Below are positions 1-5,175 of a stretch of 5,175 nt of DNA, one piece after another. The notes beneath the pieces were generated by a model that was not told the DNA's origin, made no database searches, and worked only from the letters and a program-made list of their open reading frames with translations. The translations under genes were made by a program, and so were the position numbers. Numbering within the stretch: position 1 is the stretch's first letter; each line of letters opens with the position of its first letter. The DNA comes from CAYVQE01 sp964633205 (GTDB lineage Bacteria > Myxococcota > B64-G9): the NCBI GenBank assembly GCA_964633205.1, contig CAZWFN010000262.1, positions 1 to 5,175 of the forward strand, given 5' to 3'.

Positions 1-91
1 TTCTCGGTCCGCAGAGATCGCGGCCGAGGTGGGAAATCAGGGCGGCCATCTTCTTGCGGACGACCGCCGGCGCCGCATAGCATGGAAGATC
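1..91. other. Upstream edge, possible gene fragment
   Basis: Too short to assign. On the + strand, one frame is open from position 3 and ends at TAG 78-80, 11 bases before the transglycosylase ATG. Its codons mostly end in G or C, as real genes here do, so it may be the last 25 codons of an upstream gene. On the - strand an ATG at 49-47 opens a frame that runs off the edge (begins MAALISHLGRDLCG), which could be a divergent gene, but it has no spaced Shine-Dalgarno. The two readings are mutually exclusive in practice and I cannot choose. No convincing promoter for the downstream gene is visible. Confidence 0.25.
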
Positions 92-2197
92 ATGAGCGGA
101 CGGGGTGGCAGGTTCTTGGTGGCGCTTTGCTCACCGCTGGCGGTCTGTTGGCTGGCTGCGCCGGCAGCGGCGGCTGACGGCCCCGGCGACCGGGCGGCGG
201 CGGTCGAGCGGCTGGGGCGGGCGGCGGCGGCTTATCGCGGCGGCGACTTCGCCGGCTGCGCGCGGCGGGCGTCCGGGCTGGAAGACAGCGGCCTGCGCAA
301 CCCGGACGCGGTGCTGTTCTTGCGGGCGCAGTGCGCTTTCTACGCCGGCCGGCCGCGAGTGGCCGCGGCCGACTTCGCCCGGCTGCTGGCCGATCACCCG
401 GCCAGCCCCCACGCCGCGCTGGCCCGCTGGCGCCGGGCCGATTGCCTGTGGGCGCTGGGCCAGCGGCGCGCCGCGGGCACGCTCTACGCCCGGGCCGATG
501 CGGCCGGCGCCGCGCCGCGGGCCGATCCGGCGGTGGGCCTGGCGCGCCGCACGGTGCTGGAACGCGACGCCGGCCGGCCACAGGCGGCCCGGCGGCTGTG
601 GCTCGAGCTGCGCCGGCGCCACCCGACCCACCCGCTGGCCGGCCCGGCCCCGCCCGGCCTGGAGCCCACCGCCCTGAGCGCCGAGCAGAGCCTGGAACTG
701 GGCCGCGCGTTGCGCCGCGCCCGCGCCTGGGAGCGCGCCCTGGCCGTGCTCGACGGCTCGCCCGACCCCGGTGCGCGCCCGGGACGCTTCGAGCTGGCGC
801 GGTCGACCGCCCGGGTGCTGTTCGACATGCGCTTCCACTACGAGCAGGCCGCCCGCATGCTGCTGGCCGCCCGCGAGCGCGCCCCCGGCCCGCTGCAGGC
901 CGAGGAAACCTGGTTCTACGCCTCGCGCGCGCTGGGCCGCTGCGACCGCGATCGGGCCGCCATCGACAGCCACCTGGCCATGGTCGAGCGCTACCCGGAC
1001 GGCCGCCACAGTTCCCGCGCGCTGTTCTACGCCGGCTGGCTGGAGCAGAACCTGGGCCGCTGCGACCGGGCCCTGCCCCTGTTCGAGCGCGTCCGCGCCG
1101 AGTACGGCGCCAGCCGCTGGGCCCGGCGGTCGCGCTGGTTCAGCGCCTGGTGTCTGCTGGGACAAAAGCGCTGGCAGGCGGCCATCGAAGCGCTGCAGCC
1201 CCAGCTCGATTGGCGCGGCTGGCGCTTCGGCGGCCGGGCCCGCTACTGGACCGGGGTGGCCCAGCTGCGGCTGGGGCGCGAGGACGAAGCCGAAGCCGCG
1301 TTCCGGCGGCTGCTCGCAGACCACCCGCTGACCTGGTACGCCGCGCTGGCCCGCGAGCGACTGGGCGCCGCCGCCCCGGCGCTGGCGCCGCCGCCGGCCG
1401 CGGCCGAGCGCCAGCCGCCGGCCGATGCGCTGCTCGACAGATCGGCCGAGCTGGCCCGGGCCGGGCTGGGCGACTGGGGCGCGCTGCTGCTGCGCCGCCG
1501 GGAGCAGGCCTTTCTGGCCCGCCACCCGGGCCGCGCCGGCCGACTGGCCCTGATGGACGGCTACCGCCGCTGCGGCGACCGCCACCGCCCCTGGTATCTG
1601 AGCCTGGTGCGCGAGCGCCAAGCGCTGTTCGCGTTGCCCACCGCCCGCACCCGTCCCATCTGGGACCACGCCTACCCGGCCTGCGAACGCGACCGGCTGC
1701 GCGCGGCGGCCGGCGGCGACGAAGAGCTGGTGCTGCTGCTGCAGGCCATCATGCGCACCGAGAGCGGCTTCGCCCCCGACGCCCTGTCGGTGGCCGACGC
1801 CCGCGGCCTGATGCAGATGATCCCGCCGACCGCCATCCGGGTGGCCGGCGCGCTCGGCCTGGAACACTTCACCCCCGACGACCTGTTCGATCCCGGGGTC
1901 AACATCCGCACCGCGGCCTGGTACATCGGTCGGCTGGTGACCAAGTTCAAGCGCCAGTGGCCGATCGCGGCCGCGGCCTACAACGCCGGGCCACGACCGA
2001 TGATGGAGTGGTGCCGCGAGCGCGGCCAGCTGCCGCTCGACGTCTTCGTCGAATCGATCCCCTATACCGAATCGCGGCGTTACGCCAAGCGGGTCTACAC
2101 CTCGTTCTGGCGTTATTGTTGGCTGGCCGGCCGGCCGCGGCCGGCCCTGGACCTGGACTGGGATCCGGACTACCTGCCCATCGAGCCCAACTTCTGA
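92..2197 (+). CDS. Slt70-like soluble lytic transglycosylase (GH23) with TPR-rich N-terminus
   Basis: Periplasmic enzyme that cleaves the MurNAc-GlcNAc bond of peptidoglycan without water, leaving 1,6-anhydroMurNAc; about 701 residues. Residues 1-28 form a Sec signal peptide: basic start (R4, R7), hydrophobic core, AAAA before D29. TPR-like helical pairs fill roughly 33-425 and end in the Slt-type segment PLTWYAALARERLG. A Pro/Ala linker (about 425-446) and a helical stretch precede the SLT domain (about 545-680). Catalytic motifs are complete: MRTESGF with Glu557, ARGLMQMIP (570-577), AAYNAGP (628-634) and ESIPYTESRRY (654-664). The frame is open further upstream (GTG at 29), but ATG 92 puts the signal peptide at the N-terminus and has GGAAG at 84-88, although spaced only 3 bases. 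E. coli Slt70 is slightly shorter (about 645 residues with signal). Family is near certain; orthology to slt is not, so no symbol is given. Confidence 0.93.
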   Translation: MSGRGGRFLVALCSPLAVCWLAAPAAAADGPGDRAAAVERLGRAAAAYRGGDFAGCARRASGLEDSGLRNPDAVLFLRAQCAFYAGRPRVAAADFARLLADHPASPHAALARWRRADCLWALGQRRAAGTLYARADAAGAAPRADPAVGLARRTVLERDAGRPQAARRLWLELRRRHPTHPLAGPAPPGLEPTALSAEQSLELGRALRRARAWERALAVLDGSPDPGARPGRFELARSTARVLFDMRFHYEQAARMLLAARERAPGPLQAEETWFYASRALGRCDRDRAAIDSHLAMVERYPDGRHSSRALFYAGWLEQNLGRCDRALPLFERVRAEYGASRWARRSRWFSAWCLLGQKRWQAAIEALQPQLDWRGWRFGGRARYWTGVAQLRLGREDEAEAAFRRLLADHPLTWYAALARERLGAAAPALAPPPAAAERQPPADALLDRSAELARAGLGDWGALLLRRREQAFLARHPGRAGRLALMDGYRRCGDRHRPWYLSLVRERQALFALPTARTRPIWDHAYPACERDRLRAAAGGDEELVLLLQAIMRTESGFAPDALSVADARGLMQMIPPTAIRVAGALGLEHFTPDDLFDPGVNIRTAAWYIGRLVTKFKRQWPIAAAAYNAGPRPMMEWCRERGQLPLDVFVESIPYTESRRYAKRVYTSFWRYCWLAGRPRPALDLDWDPDYLPIEPNF

Positions 2198-2202
2198 TCG
2201 CA

Positions 2203-2229
2203 GCTCGCCCGGGAACTTCGGGCTAGAGC
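2203..2229. terminator. Hairpin between convergent genes, candidate bidirectional terminator
   Basis: GCTC-GCCCG (2203-2211) pairs with CGGGC (2219-2223) and GAGC (2226-2229), giving a 9-bp GC-rich stem with a 7-base loop GGAACTT and a two-base TA bulge at 2224-2225. It lies where the transglycosylase and dehydrogenase converge; their stop codons are 25 bases apart. The 3' arm overlaps the dehydrogenase stop codon (TAG on the - strand, 2225-2223). There is no T-tract on either side, so intrinsic termination is uncertain; it could instead protect both mRNA 3' ends. Confidence 0.45.
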
Positions 2230-3341
2230 GATTGGCGGTAGAGCTGCTCCAGCGCGGCGGCGTCCCATTCGCCCGGGGTGCGCTCCAGTGTCGCCCGGTC
2301 GGCCAGCTGGCCGACGAACTGCTCCAGATCGTCCTCGTGCACGCCGTAGGCCCCCAGCCGCGGCGCCACGCCCAGCTGCTCGATGAAGGCCCGCAGGGCG
2401 GCCGGCGGTTCCGCCTCCTGGCCCAGCAGCCGGCCCAAGAAGCCGGTGCGCTCCGGGAAGTGCTGCTGCATGCGTTCCAGGAAGGCCGGCATCAGCAATG
2501 CGGTGGCCCGGCCGTGGGGCAGGTCGTAGCGCACCGTGATCGGGTGGCCCAGCAGGTGGGGCACCAGGCTGTCCGTGTCGGCCACGGCCATGCCGGCGAA
2601 CATGGCCGCCAGCTGCATGGCCGAGCGCGCCTGCAAATCGTCGGGTTGCGAGCGCGCCCGCGGCAGGTGAGCGATAATGCGATCCAGCGCGCTGCGGGCA
2701 TAGAGATCGCTGAAGACCGAACGCTGTCTGGAGAACAAGGCCTCGATGGCGTGACACAGGGCGTCGAGGCCGGAGTCGACGGTGACATTCTCGGGCAGCG
2801 TCAGCGTCAGGCTCGGGTCGAGCAGGGCCAGGCGCGGGAACAGCTGCGGCAACGAGATGGCGAACTTGTCCCCGGCGGCCACATCGGTGATGGACGCCAC
2901 CGCGGTCACCTCCGAGCCGGTGCCGGCCGTGGTGGGAATGGCCACCACCGGCAGCGGAGCCTCGGCCGGCTGGACACCGCCGAAGAAGTGACGCAGGTCA
3001 TCCTGGTTGACCGCGGACAGGGCTATCGCCTTGGCCGCGTCCATGGCGCTGCCGCCGCCGAGCCCCAGCACCCAGCGCGCGCGCTGGCTGCGCGCGAAAT
3101 CAGCACCCTCGCGGATGGTCTCGACGGTGGGATTGGGCTCGATCTGATCGAAGATCACCGACTCGATGTGGGCCGACCGCAGATCGCGCTGGATGCGCTC
3201 CAACACGCCGCCCAGACGCAAGGCCCGCCGGCCGGTGACCACCAGGCAACGGCGGCTATAACGGACCACCTCGTCGGCCAGCCGGTCCAGGGAGCCCTGG
3301 CCGACCAGCAATCGGGTGGGCATGTGGTGCGCAAACATCAT
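2223..3341 (-). CDS. Iron-containing (group III) alcohol dehydrogenase
   Basis: Cytoplasmic NAD(P)-dependent oxidoreductase interconverting an alcohol and its aldehyde or ketone; substrate not predictable. 372 residues, close to the usual 380. It opens with the family pattern MPTRLLVGQGSLDRL. The Rossmann-like half has GGGSAMDAAKA (GGGS at 95-98, D101) and PTTAGTGSEVT (136-146). The metal site is complete: D193 and H197 in GLDALCHAIEA, H262 in VPHLLGHP and H276 in DLPHGRA, with the 14-residue His-His spacing and almost the numbering of E. coli FucO. The frame extends to an ATG at 3467, but that lies upstream of the promoter. ATG 3341 has GGAGGT 8 bases upstream; the adjacent ATG at 3338 is an alternative. 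It converges on the transglycosylase and diverges from the amidase, so it is probably its own transcription unit. Dehydroquinate-synthase or glycerol-dehydrogenase relatives lack this exact motif set. Confidence 0.93.
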   Translation of the reverse strand: MMFAHHMPTRLLVGQGSLDRLADEVVRYSRRCLVVTGRRALRLGGVLERIQRDLRSAHIESVIFDQIEPNPTVETIREGADFARSQRARWVLGLGGGSAMDAAKAIALSAVNQDDLRHFFGGVQPAEAPLPVVAIPTTAGTGSEVTAVASITDVAAGDKFAISLPQLFPRLALLDPSLTLTLPENVTVDSGLDALCHAIEALFSRQRSVFSDLYARSALDRIIAHLPRARSQPDDLQARSAMQLAAMFAGMAVADTDSLVPHLLGHPITVRYDLPHGRATALLMPAFLERMQQHFPERTGFLGRLLGQEAEPPAALRAFIEQLGVAPRLGAYGVHEDDLEQFVGQLADRATLERTPGEWDAAALEQLYRQSL

Positions 3342-3349
3342 CGCGCGCC

Positions 3350-3355
3350 ACCTCC
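3350..3355 (-). promoter_or_regulatory. Shine-Dalgarno deciding the dehydrogenase start
   Basis: The - strand reads GGAGGT here, a near-perfect anti-16S match 8 bases before ATG 3341. Longer in-frame starts (ATG at 3365 or 3467) have no comparable site, and this one settles the start choice. Confidence 0.8.
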
Positions 3356-3373
3356 GTTCCCCCATAAGCTCCC

Positions 3374-3401
3374 ACAATACGCGCTCAGGGGTATAAGTCA
3401 A
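3374..3401 (-). promoter_or_regulatory. Sigma70-like promoter of the dehydrogenase
   Basis: On the - strand, TTGACT (3401-3396; 5 of 6 to TTGACA), a 16-base spacer, then TATTGT (3379-3374; 4 of 6 to TATAAT). An A-run sits directly upstream of the -35, like an UP element. The predicted transcript start is near 3367, giving a leader of about 26 bases before ATG 3341, a normal arrangement that fits the chosen start. Called by eye from consensus. Confidence 0.6.
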
Positions 3402-3456
3402 TTTTTTCAGAGTGCTCGCACCTGGAAAGACGAGTGACCAGGACGCAAAACAGCAC

Positions 3457-3485
3457 TTGAGGCCCAAAAAAACTTATTTTACAAT
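3457..3485 (+). promoter_or_regulatory. Candidate distal promoter P1 for the amidase
   Basis: TTGAGG (3457-3462; 4 of 6 to the -35 consensus), a 17-base A/T-rich spacer, and TACAAT (3480-3485; 5 of 6 to the -10 consensus). Predicted start is near 3492, leaving a leader of about 200 bases before the amidase ATG, long enough to hold the structured repeats downstream. Assigned by consensus only. Confidence 0.5.
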
Positions 3486-3499
3486 AATATCAATGCGTT

Positions 3500-3521
3500 G
3501 GCAGATCGTCGGCCATCTGCC
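3500..3521. repeat. Inverted repeat IR1 in the leader
   Basis: GGCAGAT (3500-3506) and ATCTGCC (3515-3521) are perfect 7-bp arms around an 8-base centre. It starts 14 bases after the P1 -10 hexamer, so it would be a hairpin at the very 5' end of a P1 transcript or an operator over the start site. No T-tract follows. Confidence 0.55.
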
Positions 3522-3560
3522 CCATGAGACACCTTGTCACACAGGCCGCGGCCCGCCCGC

Positions 3561-3580
3561 CTCGACAGCGGCCCGTCGAG
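3561..3580. repeat. Inverted repeat IR2
   Basis: CTCGAC (3561-3566) and GTCGAG (3575-3580) are perfect 6-bp arms around an 8-base centre. The right arm overlaps the weak -35 of candidate promoter P2. It could be a regulator half-site pair or a leader hairpin; with 6-bp arms, chance is possible. Confidence 0.4.
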
Positions 3581-3603
3581 ATGAATAATGCATTTAATAC
3601 AAT
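3576..3603 (+). promoter_or_regulatory. Candidate proximal promoter P2 for the amidase
   Basis: TCGAGA (3576-3581; 4 of 6 to TTGACA), a 16-base spacer, and TACAAT (3598-3603), the same -10 hexamer as P1. The predicted start is near 3610, giving a leader of about 83 bases. It sits between IR2 and IR3, so bound protein there would block it. Weaker on the -35 side than the dehydrogenase promoter. Confidence 0.4.
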
Positions 3604-3605
3604 TG

Positions 3606-3635
3606 GTTGAATCGACGACCGGCAATCGATCCAAC
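3606..3635. repeat. Imperfect inverted repeat IR3
   Basis: GTTGAATCGA (3606-3615) and TCGATCCAAC (3626-3635) are 10-bp arms with one mismatch around a 10-base centre. It begins 3 bases after the P2 -10 hexamer and covers the predicted start, where a repressor operator would lie. Confidence 0.5.
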
Positions 3636-3680
3636 ATGGCACAACCATTGCTCTCTACTGGGATGAACGCCCTCGGACCC

Positions 3681-3687
3681 GAGGAGG
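3681..3687 (+). promoter_or_regulatory. Shine-Dalgarno deciding the amidase start
   Basis: GAGGAGG lies 5 bases before ATG 3693. It selects this ATG over the in-frame ATGs at 3588, 3636 and 3663, which have no such site, and the chosen start places the lipoprotein signal at the N-terminus. Confidence 0.8.
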
Positions 3688-3692
3688 AAGCC

Positions 3693-5175
3693 ATGTACCG
3701 GAACCGACCCCTGGCCATCGCGATCGTGCTGGCAAGCCTGAGCGGGCTGCTGGCCGCGGCCTGCACCCAGCAGCAGCTCACCGGCGCCTTGGAGGAAGAG
3801 GAGCTCTACAACACCAACGGCGTCGAGCCGGCGGTGTTGTTCGCCGACCAGGTGGCGCCGGTGGCGGTGGCGGCCCACCCCTTCGTGCGGGTCGGCCTGA
3901 TGTGGGACGCGGCAGACGCCACCCGGCTGCAGGGCCGCATCCAACGGGCCGACGGCAGCTGGTCGGCCTGGCGCGACATCGAGCCGCGCTTCAGCGAGGA
4001 CGGCTTCCACACCTCCCATCTCGACCTGCAGCGCGGCGCGGGCCAGGCCTTCCAGCTGCGGCTGGCCGCCGGCCCGCCACCGGCCTTCTTGCTGGTCGAG
4101 GGCATCGATCAGGTGGGCGAGCCGCAACCGGCCCAGCCGGCGCAGCCGACCGAGCGCTTCGGCAAGCTGAAGCAAGCCCTGGCTCCGGCCAGCCTGGTCC
4201 ATGCGCGGGCCGACTGGGGCGCTCGGGCGCCGCGCTGCAACTCGGGCGGCCACAGCCCGTCGACCATCACCATCCACCACACCGCCACCCCGCTGCCGGA
4301 CACGGTCTCGGTCACCACCCGGCTGCGCGGCATCCAGAACTACCACATGGATACCCGCGGCTGGTGCGACATCGGCTACCACTACCTGGTCGATTGGAAC
4401 GGTGAGATCTGGCAGGGCCGGCCCGAGACCACCATCGGCGCCCACGTGCTCAACCACAACACCAACAACGTGGGCATCTCCTTCATGGGCACCTACAACA
4501 ACAACGAGCCCTCGGCCGGCCAGATCAACCACGCCGCCGAGCTGATCGACTGGCTGAGCTCCACCTACGGCATCGGCCAGGACCGGGCTCACGTCCGCGG
4601 CCACCGCGAGTACCGCGGCAACGATCCGGGTGACTGCCCCGGCGATCGCATCTACGCCCGCATGGACGAGCTGATCGGTGACGGATCGGCCGACAACGAC
4701 CCCGGCGACGACCCCGGCGACGATCCGGTCGACCCCGGTAACGGCCTGATACAGGGCGTGGTATTCGTGGACCAGGGCAGCGGCACCTCCGACATGAGCT
4801 GGCGGCTGCCCGCGGCCACGGTCACCATCGCCGGCCAGAGCATCCAGCCGCGCGCCGGCGATGCCTACTGGTCGCTGTCGCTGCCGGCCGGCAGCTACAG
4901 CGCCACCGCCAGCGCTCCGGGCTACCGCGATGCCAGCCGCAGCTGCACGGTCGCGGCCGGTGGCGAGGCCTGGTGCTCCATCGGCCTGGTGCCCGATGAC
5001 GGCACCGCTCCCGGCGACGATCCGGGCGACGATCCGGGCGACGACCCGGGCGACGACCCGGGCGACGACCCGGGCGACGACCCGGGCGACGACCCCGGCG
5101 ACGACCCGGGCGACGACCCCGGCGACGACCCGGGCGACGACCCGGGCGACGACCCGGGCGACGACCCCGGCGACG
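3693..5175 (+). CDS. PGRP-family N-acetylmuramoyl-L-alanine amidase lipoprotein, 3' end outside window
   Basis: Predicted zinc amidase cutting the MurNAc to L-Ala bond of peptidoglycan. 494 residues are visible, with no stop. Residues 1-24 are a lipoprotein signal (R3, R5, hydrophobic core, LLAAAC with Cys24). Thr at +2 would allow outer-membrane sorting under the E. coli rule. Residues about 45-140 look like the beta domain that precedes many bacterial PGRP amidases (GSWSAWRDIEP). The Amidase_2/PGRP core, about 173-335, keeps every expected zinc or catalytic residue: H195 in ITIHHTAT, Y229 in DIGYHYLV, H304 in VRGHREY and C315 in DCPGD. The stretch YHMDTRGWCDIGYHY closely matches animal PGRPs. 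A PGDD linker (337-349), a carboxypeptidase-regulatory-like domain (about 353-434, ending with PAGSYSATASAPGYRD) and a long PGDD repeat follow. It is transcribed away from the dehydrogenase. A pure recognition protein would normally lack the Cys ligand, so activity is likely. Confidence 0.9.
   Translation, partial: MYRNRPLAIAIVLASLSGLLAAACTQQQLTGALEEEELYNTNGVEPAVLFADQVAPVAVAAHPFVRVGLMWDAADATRLQGRIQRADGSWSAWRDIEPRFSEDGFHTSHLDLQRGAGQAFQLRLAAGPPPAFLLVEGIDQVGEPQPAQPAQPTERFGKLKQALAPASLVHARADWGARAPRCNSGGHSPSTITIHHTATPLPDTVSVTTRLRGIQNYHMDTRGWCDIGYHYLVDWNGEIWQGRPETTIGAHVLNHNTNNVGISFMGTYNNNEPSAGQINHAAELIDWLSSTYGIGQDRAHVRGHREYRGNDPGDCPGDRIYARMDELIGDGSADNDPGDDPGDDPVDPGNGLIQGVVFVDQGSGTSDMSWRLPAATVTIAGQSIQPRAGDAYWSLSLPAGSYSATASAPGYRDASRSCTVAAGGEAWCSIGLVPDDGTAPGDDPGDDPGDDPGDDPGDDPGDDPGDDPGDDPGDDPGDDPGDDPGDDPGDDPGD
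4701..4739 (+). repeat. Short PGDD linker between amidase and beta domain
   Basis: Encodes PGDDPGDDPVDPG, two exact units of the same 12-bp repeat that recurs at 5010 plus a degenerate third. It separates the amidase core from the carboxypeptidase-regulatory-like domain. Shared units on both sides of that domain suggest linker and domain spread as a module. Confidence 0.8.
5010..5175 (+). repeat. 12-bp tandem repeat encoding PGDD, at least 13 units
   Basis: Thirteen complete in-frame copies of a 12-base unit (consensus CCGGGCGACGAC) run from 5010 to 5165, and a fourteenth is cut by the window edge. Every copy encodes Pro-Gly-Asp-Asp. Differences are silent: the Pro codon is CCC at 5010, 5094, 5118 and 5166 and CCG elsewhere, and the last Asp is GAT only in the first two copies. 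As protein this is an extended, very acidic stalk outside the membrane. As DNA, the near-identity makes it prone to slippage and to assembly collapse, so the true copy number is uncertain. Confidence 0.95.

Larger units (their letters stand above)
3342..3692. other. Divergent intergenic region between dehydrogenase and amidase
   Basis: About 350 bases with no gene I can support. It is much richer in A and T than its flanks, particularly 3390-3410, 3466-3494 and 3580-3612. It holds the dehydrogenase promoter and Shine-Dalgarno, two candidate forward promoters, three inverted repeats and the amidase ribosome binding site. A 10-bp palindrome, GGCCGCGGCC, lies at 3544-3553. The amidase frame is open back to ATG 3588, with further in-frame ATGs at 3636 and 3663. 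None of these has a Shine-Dalgarno, and each would bury the signal peptide. Confidence 0.75.

Noticed and set aside
54..81. Promoter for the transglycosylase (TTGCGG with CATAGC)
   Set aside because: The -10 matches only 3 of 6 bases, and the start would fall almost at the ATG.
128..151. Possible lipobox LAVC in the transglycosylase leader (Cys19)
   Set aside because: Val at -1 is not accepted by signal peptidase II; the Ala-rich site at residues 25-28 fits ordinary Sec cleavage.
131..1867. Long antisense open frame inside the transglycosylase
   Set aside because: Product is low-complexity Ala/Gly/Gln/Arg with no domain, lying opposite a gene with complete catalytic motifs; expected in very GC-rich DNA.
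2129..2146. 18-bp perfect palindrome of GGCC units in the transglycosylase C-terminus
   Set aside because: It encodes an ordinary Gly/Arg/Pro stretch in frame, and runs of GGCC are expected by chance at this GC content.
2232..3437. Long + strand open frame opposite the dehydrogenase
   Set aside because: No recognisable family and biased composition; the - strand carries every dehydrogenase motif.
3581..3610. Nine-codon leader peptide (MNNAFNTIG) ahead of the amidase
   Set aside because: No Shine-Dalgarno and no regulatory codon run; it overlaps the P2 promoter, so P2 transcripts would not carry it.
3594..4604. Long - strand open frame opposite the amidase
   Set aside because: Val/Gly/Arg-rich shadow of the PGRP gene, with no motif or ribosome binding site.
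5010..5175. CRISPR-like array
   Set aside because: The 12-base units are contiguous with no spacers, and the tract is in-frame coding sequence.

Overview
The window comes from a very GC-rich Gram-negative-type bacterium. It holds a periplasmic peptidoglycan lytic enzyme with a cleavable signal peptide, a lipoprotein with an Ala-type lipobox, and sigma70-like promoters in the only AT-rich stretch. Asp/Pro/Gly-repeat lipoproteins carrying carboxypeptidase-regulatory-like domains fit a myxobacterial or Bradymonadota-like (former deltaproteobacterial) lineage. That placement is an inference, and nothing here is a taxonomic marker.

Layout. Positions 1-91 hold too little to assign: possibly the end of an upstream gene, or the start of a divergent one. 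Positions 92-2197 (+) encode an Slt70-like soluble lytic transglycosylase: signal peptide, long TPR-like helical region, C-terminal GH23 domain with its catalytic Glu. A 25-bp gap with a hairpin separates it from a convergent iron-dependent alcohol dehydrogenase at 2223-3341 (-). That enzyme has all four metal ligands, a strong Shine-Dalgarno and a good promoter at 3374-3401. A divergent intergenic region follows, 3342-3692. It is AT-rich in patches, with two candidate forward promoters sharing the same TACAAT -10 hexamer and three inverted repeats. From 3693 (+) to the window edge runs a lipoprotein N-acetylmuramoyl-L-alanine amidase of the PGRP/Amidase_2 family. Its core closely resembles animal peptidoglycan recognition proteins. 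It is followed by a PGDD linker, a carboxypeptidase-regulatory-like beta domain, and a 12-bp tandem repeat encoding more PGDD units that runs off the window.

Functionally, two of the three genes act on peptidoglycan: a glycan-strand lyase and a stem-peptide amidase. The central dehydrogenase is a cytoplasmic oxidoreductase with no evident link to them. Gene orientations (convergent, then divergent) mean three separate transcription units, not an operon. The most interesting parts are the modular animal-PGRP-like lipoprotein with its expandable repeat, and the structured 350-bp region ahead of it. I found no mobile element, CRISPR array, tRNA or rRNA.
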